A stretch of DNA of 64,000 nt. Source: Isoperla grammatica. Taxonomy: Eukaryota > Arthropoda > Insecta > Plecoptera > Perlodidae. This document shows, one piece after another, positions 47,054 through 58,002 of the stretch. Under the pieces are notes generated by a model that was given only the letters and a program-made list of their open reading frames with translations, ran no database searches and was not told where the DNA came from. The stretch covers positions 38,867,461-38,931,460 of the forward strand of contig OX246743.1 in assembly GCA_945910005.1 (NCBI GenBank), in the 5' to 3' direction. Both the position numbers and the translations under genes were made by a program. Every line of letters starts with the position of its first letter. The first letter of the stretch is position 1.

Positions 47054-47262
47054 CTGAAACACATCAAACACATCTTACTATTAGAGGGGGCTAGGGTGAC
47101 ACTGACAACCATTCTGTATCTCGAGCTACCCTTCTGTCGGTTACATAGCTGTGAAATGCTTTACAACTAACACAAAAGTAAAACAAGTTTTGGAATAGAA
47201 ATTTAGTGCTTTTTCTCATTAATGTTTCTATTTTCCAATAAATTATTTCCGTTTTCCACGGT

Positions 47263-47543
47263 AGTGAAAAGCTTCCACTTAAGTGTGTAGTTAGTGGAAA
47301 GCTTCCACTTAAGAGTGTAGTTAGTGGAAAGCTTCCACTTAAGTGTGTAGTTAGTGGAAGCTTTCACTTAAGTGAGTAGTTAGTGGAAAGCTTCCACCTA
47401 AGTGTGTAGTTAGTGGAAAGCTTCCACTTAAGTGTGTAGTTAGTGGAAAGCTTCCACTTTGTAGTTAGTGGAAGCTTTTCACTTTAAGTGTGTAGTTAGT
47501 GGAAAGCTTCCACTTAAGTGTGCAGTTAGTGGAAGCTTTCCAC
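47263..47543. repeat. ~30-bp minisatellite
   Basis: About nine imperfect units of GTGTGTAGTTAGTGG followed by the palindromic core AAGCTTCCACTTAA. Each unit has a TTAA, the target used by the adjacent MITE. Confidence 0.9.
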
Positions 47544-47547
47544 TTAA

Positions 47548-48103
47548 AGTCGATCGATGATAACTGCACATGTAATATAAATCATTCAAATTGTATGTAC
47601 TGCAAGTTGAGATTAAGCTTGTGAATATTGTAGAAAAAAATATGCACCTACTGCTATTAGTTTTTTATTTATTGAGTGTTGAAATGCGTTGGAATTCCCT
47701 ATGTTATACATTGTAACTGAACAAAAACCTACACTTTCAATCGTATAACTTTGCGTAGCACCTTCAAAAAGTAATTTATTGTAACAAATTTTCGTCCTAA
47801 ATGTAGATAACTTCATGACTAATATGAATACGTTAAAAAACGATGATCGAACGCGATCCGTTTTCGAGATATTCGCGTTGGTGTGTCAATTTTACGTCAA
47901 ATCTACTCAAATAAGAAACTATTAATATACTTAATTAATTAAAAAAAATATAATATTTCAAGAAGTTCATTATTAAATGCTACTCACATGTAATACTTCT
48001 TGAAATTCATAATTTAGAATAAAAAAAAGTATTTTTTCATGTCCATTTAATTTGAATAGTTTAGTTGTTGTATTGAATGGGTAGTTCACTTCATCGATCG
48101 ACT
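47548..48103. mobile_element. piggyBac-like MITE, copy 2 (nested)
   Basis: 556 bp, flanked by TTAA at 47544-47547 and 48104-48107. Its inverted ends are the 13-mer AGTCGATCGATGA. It matches 3873-4419. It is inserted in a TTAA of the minisatellite, which continues on the other side. Confidence 0.9.
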
Positions 48104-48209
48104 TTAAGTGCGTAGTTAGTGGAAGCTTTCCACTACGGTGGAAAACTAAAATAATGTATAGGTGAATAGAAACGGTCATGGGAAAGAACACTTAATTCTC
48201 TATTCCAAA

Positions 48210-49853
48210 GATTTTTAGCAGTCATTAATTCATTTCCGTGGCCGGAACCACATTTTAAACAACTAATTTAAAAGAATCCATCACTTTTGTGGCTTTGTCA
48301 TATGGTTGTTGGTGTTTTGAACTGTACGTTGTGAACATACGTATCTAGCTTGTTCTATTCTCAAAGAACTAGACTCAATACCAAAATACCAGAGTCATGT
48401 GTGTGTTTGTGTGGCTTGTGGGGTTGTTCCTCTTTCCAACGCAGCAAGCCCTGGTATCGATTCTCGATTCGGGCTGAGATTTCAATCAAGTTATAACATG
48501 TATGTAGATGTATTGATATTATACTGGCATACATGTAAACACTGACGTTGAACCGTCGTATAGCTACGATGCGGACGATAAATTATATAAAGCACCCCTC
48601 TGAAAATGAGTCTGAAAATGAATCTGATGGCACAGTTTCTGTTCATATTTTTAAAACAACTTTTAAAAGCGAAATTTTGGGAAGATACACAAGTCGGATA
48701 TAATCAGGGTCTATCGATAACGAAAACAAATACATATGAAAAATTGGTTGGATGAAATACGATAATGCAAGAATACCGGCTTTCCCTCTACATTTTTACA
48801 AGTTCAAGTTATAATCGCATTCAATCCAAACGTAATGAACTTTGCATGTATTTTTTCCGTTATCTGTAGACCTTAAATTCTCACGATGAGCTTGGTAGAA
48901 ATGTCTGTCATTCCTTACCTAGCTCACTGCTTGAAAGTTAACAGCAAAGGATAGTCTCACTGTAAAACGGTAACAAATTAACGTTCTTTAATTTATATTT
49001 TGAGAACGATACACAATATTGAAAAAGTGACGATTGAGCAGGACATAGTTTCGTGAGAGCTACAATCTGGATTTATAAATTTTCAAATATTGCTATCATT
49101 ACGGTTGTTGTTTGAAAAGCCAATTAATAATTAATGACTTAATTGGCTCCTCAAACCACAACCGTAATGATAGCAACATTTAAAATGTTATTAATCCAGA
49201 TTGTAGCTCTCACAAAACTACGTCCTGCTCAATCGTCACTTTTTCAATATTGTGTATCGTTCTCTAAATATAAATTAAAGCACGTTTATTTGTTGCTATT
49301 TTACAGTGAGACTATCCTTACGCCTTAATCGATAGAGCATTCGTTGAATCCTTCACCGAAAACGTTCGTTACTACGCATAAATGCAGACCATACTCGTCA
49401 TAAGAGAATGTAGTGACTAGCAAGGTCAATTTACAGAGTGGATAGGAAATATATTAGCTATTTAATAACTACAAGTCTACAACACTATCATGCTAAATAT
49501 TTTATTGTAAAAGATTAGTACAAATATTAGATATCTATTTACAAAAAATAGTTCTCCATTTTGATTACATTTAGTTGTGGCTTCATATTTAAAATATATG
49601 GTATAGGAATTCAATGCTTATTTACTTCTAAATGCATATGTACTATCTTTCCGGAGTAGAACACAGTAACACTATCCATCATGGTGTAATAATAATAATG
49701 AGACAAGATATGTTTATAAGCATATAGAATCAAGTATATGTCAACAGGTTATATTAAAGTATGAAGATGAAAACAATTCTTTACAATCACGTTTAAAAAA
49801 GTTAATAAGATGAGACATGAAAAAATAGTAGTTAGTGCTATCTTCACACTGCT
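48210..49853. other. Intron between T26 and the foldback element
   Basis: Holds the inverted-repeat element 48947-49319. A minus-strand AATAAA at 49501-49506 is a candidate T26 end. No exon seen. Confidence 0.45.
48947..49319. mobile_element. Long imperfect inverted repeat (MITE)
   Basis: Arms of about 180 bases meet near 49133; ends AAGGATAGTCTCACTG and CAGTGAGACTATCCTT. Arms have diverged by substitutions and small indels, unlike the perfect palindrome at 8673. Confidence 0.85.
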
Positions 49854-50329
49854 TCAGTTACCTATAACACACATTTTGCAATGCATATTGTAAGCAATAA
49901 CAGATTTATAAATCTTAAAACATGTACCACATTGAAATTCTCTTCCACAATGTTTTGTGTGACGTTGTAAGTTTTTCACATATAGATAGACTTTATTGCA
50001 ATTTTTACACTGCAAAACTTTACCACATTCATATTTCATGTGTGTGACTAGATTGCGTTTGTGTTGAAAACACCGACTGCAAGATGGACATTTCAGTGTT
50101 TTCCCACACTCGAATCTAACATGATCGCTGTAATGATATTTGTGTCTGAATGTATGTTTACAAGTTTTACATGTGTAAGTCGGGACTCTGCAGCTCGTTT
50201 TAAGGTGGTTGGCGAGATTCAACTGGTTTTCGAACGTTTCATCACACGATTCGCACTTGTGGCAGTCAGTGTTTGTAGAACCGATAATACTTTCAATGTC
50301 GGGCAGGGGCCACAGGGGCCAGATTCCAT
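49854..50329 (-). CDS. lola: lola alternative terminal exon T26 (5 zinc fingers)
   Basis: Exon of 158 residues, acceptor CATCTCTGATTTCAG ending at 50330, phase 1 (G|AT). Leader GIWPLWPLPDIES, then fingers CESCDETF...HLKTSC, CKTCKHTF...HVRFEC, CPSCSRCF...HMKYEC, CKNCNKVY...HTKHC (H-x3-C) and CFKIY module C-G-T-C...HCKMC. No C2H2 finger at the end. The first finger lies upstream of the first ATG. It is a paralog of T25 and T27. Confidence 0.9.
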
Positions 50330-51070
50330 CTGAAATCAGAGATGTGAGTGCATTTTTATTTTGTATTTACTGGTATTATTTCTTTCAACATGCTGGGTTT
50401 GAGTCCTGCTAGCAGCCCTCGGACATTCCTTCCCAACTATCGAAACACCCTAACCTACCTAGTGAGTGCCCTGAAGAGGGGCACATTATGCAAAGCTGGT
50501 GCAAACCCTATAACAGTGAAAAATACTAATTTATTTATTTGGTGTGCAGCAATTCACTTATATAATAAACTATTAGATTTGGGCAAACAGTAAAATCTTA
50601 AACTACTAAAAACTGAATCTACTCCAGTAGTCGGCTATGGGAACCGATCAGCGGAAATACCATTAGAATGTTACAAGACTTTAAGGAACCGTCAAACTGT
50701 AAAACGTAATACTGTATACATTAAAACATTATTTTATTTATTAATACAGGTATTACAATAAGGAATATTCTATCAAGTTCTCACAAACAACTACACAACA
50801 AAATAATTTTAAAAATATCAAGCAGTACACATTTGAAAGCCAAATAATTATACGGGAGCATCAGTAAAAAATCACACCTTTTTAAAACGAACGTGGAAAT
50901 GCATTTGTTGCTTAAAACGAAACAGAAAACGCTGTTTAATATATAAAACCTTGTGTGTTCAAAACTCCGCATGTATTGTATTCAACAAAGAGGCCGTGGA
51001 ACATTTACAGATTGGCCAATCAATTTTGAACTGCTGAACTGAAATAAGCCTCTGCCGTTTAACCGTCGTC
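50330..51070. other. Intron/3' region between T27 and T26
   Basis: A SINE-body fragment at about 50402-50480. Minus-strand AATAAA at 50733-50738 may end T27. No exon. Confidence 0.45.
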
Positions 51071-51531
51071 TTACCGTTTAGTCATGACTATCGGTTTTCC
51101 ACAATTAGATTTCACATGGCCCTCATAGCCATACTTAGACTTAAAAATGGTACTACATTTAGGACACTGTAACAATTTCCCGCACTCGTGTTTCGTATGC
51201 CGAGTCAGATCAGAGATGCACTTAAACACTTTATCGCACGCTTTACATTGGATCACTTTCCCACACTCTCTCTTCATGTGGAAGTTTCTATTGCGCTTCA
51301 GTTTGAATGTCTTGTTGCAAGTCGGACACGGAAGAACTTTGCCGCACTCGTAGGTCACGTGATCGCTGAAGAAATACTTGTTGCGAAAGGTGCGCAGACA
51401 CGAGGCGCACTGGAACGAATCCTGCGCGCGCATCTGCTCGTTGACAGTGTTGCCAAACATCGCACGGGTGCCGACCACAGAACGTGCAACGCTGGGCGAC
51501 CATTCTGTTTCACCAGCTCTGTAGAAATGAT
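51071..51531 (-). CDS. lola: lola alternative terminal exon T27 (4 CCHC fingers), 5'-most in the window
   Basis: Exon of 153 residues, acceptor CTCATGTGTTCCAG ending at 51532, phase 1 (G|AT). Leader of about 57 residues, then CASCLRTF...HVTYEC, CPTCNKTF...HMKREC, CKACDKVF...HTKHEC and CPKCSTIF...HVKSNC; the tail is GKPIVMTKR. All CCHC, no final C2H2. As the first terminal exon downstream of the shared exons, it is the closest candidate to the constitutive part. Confidence 0.9.
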
Positions 51532-52984
51532 CTGGAACACATGAGAAGAGAAGAGGTTATTTGAATAGCACGTCAGCAATGAGTGTATTTCTTGCACGCT
51601 ATCCATCAGACGATTGGTTTGAAAAAACTCTCAATTTCTTCCTCTTCTCTAAATAAAAAATACATTTTATTTATTGTCTACCCAGTCAGTCATAAGAACT
51701 GATTTTAAGTGGGTGATGGGGGACATTTATACATTTATGTTCAAGTCTTTTCATTTCTACTTATCCATTATCCGGCCACAATGGTAAATTGGCAAAATAA
51801 AATTAGTGCCAAAATTAGTGCCGACATTGTTTTAAGGTACCATTGTTTTGGAAATGGCACTTTTTGTTACCAGACATATTTGTTCACAAATAAGCATATA
51901 ATAGTAGAATTATTGTCGAATGGCATTTTGACTCGTGAAGACATAACCAGGTTCCTGTCCTGGCCCACTGCACAATCCGAGACCCAAGTTGTATCGGTGG
52001 GACTCGTATACCATTAGAAGACATTTTAATTTGGGAAATAGTTTGGTATCGGCATATCATTTACTTCGGCTCTCACTTGTTTTGGTCGACTTTGAACTAG
52101 GTTGGAAGCCTGGATGCCACGGATAAAAGTTAATAGCTACCTAAACATTTCATAATTCTGGCTATCATTTGTAAATACATTTTTGTAATATAACAGATGA
52201 CCAAACCTAGGAACATAGAAAATGTGAAACTATTTTTGAGGCTCGATCACTAAAGGTATCCAAGATGGTAACGAAAATGTCGAATGTCTGGCCAAAAGTT
52301 AATTTTCATTTATCTTTAACATAATCAAAACTTATGTACAGATGTTTGTGTTTAATTTATAGTCACGACTGCACACAATGATACACAACTCATCACTATC
52401 TTCACGTTGCTATAAAACAAAAGTAGAATACACCATTTATTACCATTTTACCATTTATTTGCATACAAACATTTACATCTATTTTATTGACAATTCAACA
52501 AAAAGCATGCTAAAACAAAACAAGAACAACTGAACAGAAAGAGAAATAGAAATACAATTACAGAAAAGAAATTGTGCAGTTCTACTTAGTTATTGTAGGG
52601 GTAGGGGGATGGGGGGGGGGGGTGTTAGGAATGGCTGGATGAATTAGTTAGTGTACATATTCTACATGGTCACAAATCAAAAGATTGGGAGCGATTCGGC
52701 AGACAAGGGGGCTGATGAAAACGCAACAGAATGTGATATCTTTAGTGTTTTCAAAGCTTTTTACTACATATGTACAGCAATGAGCAAAATAAAACACTTC
52801 CTGCAGTTATTGGTAGTAATTTCAGTGCTAGAAATAGGCACAAAGTCGGTTAAGCATTCATGCCTAAATGCTTGCGTGTTCAGTATTATTTATAGTGTAT
52901 CTTAGTAGCTTTTAAGGCTAAGAGGTTATTTTAACACAATAACTATACAATAATACAGAATTTTACAATGCTAAATTCAATCAT
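51532..52984. other. Non-coding stretch upstream of T27
   Basis: Fragment of the dispersed SINE-like repeat at 51658-51735 and a G run at 52607-52621. No finger exon, BTB sequence or other gene seen. Confidence 0.45.
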
Positions 52985-53690
52985 CCATGAGACCTACACA
53001 CTAATGGTTTAACACTTACACATTTATAAATATGATAACATATCACACATACCAAAAAACCAAAAATATGATGTCCAAATTATACAATATTCCTAGATAG
53101 TGATATAGTCCATGAGACCTACACACTAATGATTTAACACTTACACATTTATAAATATGATAACATATCACACATACCAAAAAACCAAAAATATGATGTC
53201 CAAATTATACAATATTCCTAGATAGTGATATAGTCCATGAGACCTACACACTAATGATTTAACACTTACACATTTATAAATATGATAACATATCACACAT
53301 ACCAAAAAACCAAAAATATGATGTCCAAACTATAAAATATTCCTAGATAGTGATATAGTCCATGAGAGCTGCACACTAATGATTTAACAGTTACACATTT
53401 ATACGAGAATAAGTGTAAATATGATAACATATCACACGTCATGAAAAACCAAAAATATGATGTCCAAACTATACAATATTCCTAGATAGTGATATAGTCC
53501 ATGAAAGCTACACACTAATGATTTAACACTTAAACATTTATACGAGAATAAGTGTTAATATGATAACATATCACACATCATGAAAAACCAAAAATATGAT
53601 GTCCAAACTATACAATATTCCTAGATAGTGATAGTAGTCCATACCTACTCGTCTACATACTAATGATGTAACACTTACACACATTTATTG
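52985..53690. repeat. Tandem array, ~122-138 bp unit, ~6 copies
   Basis: Repeats of a block with CATGAGACCTACACACTAAT, AATATGATAACATATCACAC and ATGATGTCCAAA(T/C)TATA. The first copies are nearly identical; later ones gain a TACGAGAATAAGTGT insertion. Confidence 0.92.
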
Positions 53691-56600
53691 TAGTGATATG
53701 TAATATTTTCTTAAATATGTTAAACCACATACAATATTTGAATAAAATGTGAAATTAGGTTAAGTGATAATGTAATTAGTAAATACGTTTCATATTCCTT
53801 AATATGGGTCAAAGAATAAATTTGCCTGATATAAGTATTGAAGAATATCTGAAAATGACTTCAACGTACATCAAGTCTAATAAATTGTCTACAATTATTT
53901 GTTTGCAGAACTATAAGTGATTGCAAGAAGCATATATGAAAGGTGGTTTAAGTTCGTTCCACAACAACATTGTGGATGGCAGGGGCGGCTCGCGCATAAG
54001 GGCACACGGGCACGTGCCCCCCCTTCCTCCCGCCAACAATCACTCACATTAAATTCCGAGTTGTGGACTGATATATTTACATAAAATCGAAGTTTTTATT
54101 TTCAAAATGCACATTGAAATAAAAGCGCGCTGGGGGCTTATCCAGGCAGTACCCGAAGTCTGCGACAGAGTGTGATAGTATGCAGAGTGCAGATAGTACG
54201 ACCTTGCGTGTGGCTGGCTTGCAAAGAGTTAGCTACCCAGCGCAGGAGCACTTTCATTTTTCCAAGAAAGTGTGAGGGAAACCCCCGAAAGTAAATGTTA
54301 ACGGGAGGCAAGGTAGAGCCTGTGTTTTCCTGGCCCAAGTTGTTAAGACAGTTGGACTGCTGTTATCATTGAGTAAACTTAATGCTAATACCACACGATC
54401 CGAGTGCGTGTGATTGTGTGCCGATTGTGTGCTGACAGGTGGTTGTCTTTGTGTAGGCCTACATTAGTGCAGTGAGTGATTTACGTGGATTTGACTTTGT
54501 AGTGTGTGAGTGACAGTAGTGTAGCCTCATCACATAATTATGGACAGTGATAATATTCCGTGCTACACCAAAACGAAATGAATGAGGTAAGATACTTAAA
54601 AAAAAAATACTTGAGTTACGAAGATAGACTGTTAGCGAAGAGATTAGGTCCACCAAGGCCAGACTTGTGCATTAGTCAACTATGCCGGGACAAAAATGGA
54701 ACTCGTACTAGAACTTTTAACAAATCAGCAAACGAATAACACGAATGGATTTGCGGCTGTCCTCTAGCTAATGCATTCTCTGTTTTACATGCCTTTTGTT
54801 TGGCGGTGATTATACATGGGTAGGGATTTGTCTCATATAGCCTACATAAACTCACATTAACACAGCTGTTGCTGTTGTGGTTGTTGTATTTATCAACTAG
54901 CCTAGTTTTCATAAGTAGGTGGTTTTAGTTCTTAAGTTGGTCATAGTGTTTAAATATCCAGCTAGCCATGACTCGACGCGGGAGTTGGGTGTCCAATTTC
55001 AGACATGGTAGGGTTCTTTACGTGTTATTAAAAGTGTTCAATAAATCTATATTCATCCTGAAGAATTGTGTACTTATTTTAGATAAGACATAACAGGATT
55101 GGTGTCAAAGATTTGAAACACTTTGGTGAGAAAACCAAAAAACATGGACTATCCAAAGTCATTTGGACAATGAAATGAGTCTACCGTTGATAGGTAGGAA
55201 TAATATTGTTATGGGTGATGTGGTTATCCAACCCTCAGTGCTGTAGTAGAGGGGACGAGCGGGAGCACGTAGGATACTGACCCCAGCCAGTTGCAGGTGA
55301 TTGAACGGAGTCGTGGTGTTGGTTCAATGATTTAATGATTTGTGGTCCAATCTTCACAAATAATAAGTTAAGGTTAAGTTAAATAATAAGTAAAATACAA
55401 ATAAAGACTGAGTTGACAACAATAATTTAGAATCCAAAATACAAAAGGTCTTTACTCTTTCAAAGCCAGGAATCAACTGTCGTACACGTGTTTGTCCGTT
55501 TCACAGGATGTGTATATCCTGTCGTGGGGTGGAATTACACTAGACTCAGCTATCAGGCTTCTCTAATAATAATTAAGAAAGGTGAGTGTAATGCGTAGCG
55601 TGCAAAAGTGCAAGTCGCTGAACCTTCACCTCACCACACTGCCTGCGCCTCTCAAAACAGAGCCATACCTCGATAGGTATGGTTCCTGTTGTCTAAAACA
55701 ACAAAAGCAAAACAAATACAAAGTACATAAAAACATTTAGGTGAATACTGAATTTATCAATTATTTTTTTTTTTTTTATATACAAAAAAAGGTTCCTGTT
55801 GTCTAAAACAACAAAAGCAAAACAAATACAAAGTACATCAAAACATTTAGGTGAATACTGCATGTATCAATTAATTTTTTTTATACAAAATGATTACAAT
55901 ATAAAAGCATTTATACCAAGACGCTACGAGGTCAATGGGTGGGTAATTTTTTTTAACATTGAGAGCCATTTTTGTTTTGTTTTTTTTTTGTTTTGTAATG
56001 ATACCTCACTTCTGATACATTAATAATAACAATGATTGATTTAATTCTACCCGTTACACTGCTTACACAAAAACTAAAATAAAATAAAACACTCTCAACG
56101 AGTCCCCAATTGGAAGCTGTTCCGTTGACGAATCATGTAGAAACTAGTGCCCTAAAGTGTTGATGACCTTGGCGCAATAATAATATCGGTCCAGATTGGT
56201 AGATGCGGTCTTATGTGGCAGTACATGTCGTCCGGGTCAGTAGTTCCAGATGGAGAAGCGTTGATTACGTATCCTGTGAACAATAAGAGAAAAGAGAACA
56301 GAACCAGTCCCAACATTTTCTATATACATATCATAATCCAAATTTTAAGAATACAATTCAAGAAACTCTCCCTTACATAAAAATTGGAATTTAATGTTAC
56401 TGAACCAGTGGTTACTTTGCGTTTGACTATAACTCCAAAATCATGAATCCAGTATATAAAAACAATACAAGTTGTCAGTGAAACTCCAATGTTCGTAGTT
56501 ATTCAGAACAAGGTTGATGTGTAAAAATTATAAAACATTATTTAAATGACATTATTATTTATAACTATTTCTTAATTGATTTAAGAGTAGTGTGTAGCCT

Positions 56601-57865
56601 GTCATTCGTGATAAAATCTCAACAATTGAAATGTGCCATCATAATGACGTTCGTATACGAGTGAGATGTAACAACACCGAAATGCAACAATTCTACTTTC
56701 TAACGTGATTCTTTGATAAAAATTTTGGACCACAACAACAACTTAATGCGGTTAGCAACATCTTTAAAACTCGTCATTTGCATACACCATTAACAAGCAA
56801 AAAAAAAATAAAAATAAATATAATAGAATTCTTCCCAATAACATTGGTTATGTGCATCAATCGTCTCCAACCATCCATGCCATTCTCCCCTGACGGGCTT
56901 TTAAACAGATCGACTGTGAAAATGGGCGGTATGAAACCTCATAGGAATACGACCTCAGTCGCAAGGAGCACTATGATACACACACCTCTCCGTACGCCGA
57001 TAACAATAAGGTGCATTGTCACCTACTTTTCCACGCATCTGTGCCTGCATCTCCCGAAGGACGTTTAAAAGGATCTACCTTGATAACAGGACGGACTCAC
57101 CCTCACAGGAACACAGCCTAAGCCATGAGGAATTCCGGTAACAACCACCAAAATCAATTATACTCATCTTCAATATCAACGTAAGCTCTAATGGCTTCAC
57201 AAAAGTATCATCATAAACTGCATATATCTTCAATACTCATATTCACTTCGTCGTAACTTCATTAACAATGTATCATTTGAACCGTCACCTTGTTTCACAA
57301 ATATTTAATACCGAAACATAGAACACTACCATAGTAGCTACAAAATTTAACCAGAATCACGTCAGAGCATCTTTACAAAGTCGAAAAATTAACTTGAGGC
57401 ACTAATTATTCGAAAATAGCCAACTTGAACTCGCGAAGGCAAATAATAGACTACACACTGGCTGTGTAACATTATAAAATTATCTTATAAAAAGGTACGA
57501 TAAGTTAATAGCTAACGCAATATTTTAGTGTGTAACCATCTTCTGAAAAGATAAAACAGTCAACAATAAAGTTATTTAAAAAAGAGAAAATAGAAAAAAA
57601 CTGTAATGGCTTAGTCACCAACAATTAAAAGTGAAACCAAAACATTATTCTACGAACAACGATACGACTTAATCTGATTGGAGTGTACTTGACATTGAAA
57701 CGAACGTGCTTAACAGCGTGTTACGCATGACAACAAGCGTAAGCACAAATATGACCTATATAATTAACATAAGGAATATAACACATCCCGTCATTTGAAT
57801 GACTAACACATGGTTATTTCGCCATTGATTATAATAAAATTAACTTAATAGCAAAACCCTTTTTT

Positions 57866-57897
<32 letters not shown>

Positions 57898-58002
57898 TTT
57901 TTTTAAGTACCATTTAGACATTTTACTACCCACTAAAATGTACATTGACTCTATGCTGTTGTCACATAGGTAACATAAATAGCTAGACCAAGAATACTTA
58001 AC
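53691..58002. other. Transposon-rich non-coding region, probably including the 3' LTR
   Basis: A hAT-like terminus CAGGGGCGGCTCG is at 53981. A 110-bp tandem duplication occurs at about 55686-55895 (GGTTCCTGTTGTCTAAAACA twice). A long T run at 57860-57902 is, on the minus strand, an A-rich purine tract ending AAAGGG just past env, where a polypurine tract is expected. The 3' LTR should lie below it, but without the 5' LTR I cannot mark its ends. No gene supported. Confidence 0.5.

Larger units (their letters stand above)
47188..48209. mobile_element. Foldback-type element with internal minisatellite
   Basis: Outer inverted ends TTTGGAATAGA (47188) and TCTATTCCAAA (ends 48209), with further inverted matches inward (TTTCTATT; GTTTTCCAC-GTAGTG). 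The left arm contains a minisatellite of about 30 bp units (47263-47543, TTAGTGGAAAGCTTCCACTT), and the right arm a remnant of it (48108-48140). This is the build of foldback transposons. A piggyBac-like MITE has split it. Confidence 0.72.

Noticed and set aside
53978..54960. A complete hAT element starting at CAGGGGCGGCTCG
   Set aside because: Only one terminus was found; no matching other end or 8-bp duplication seen.
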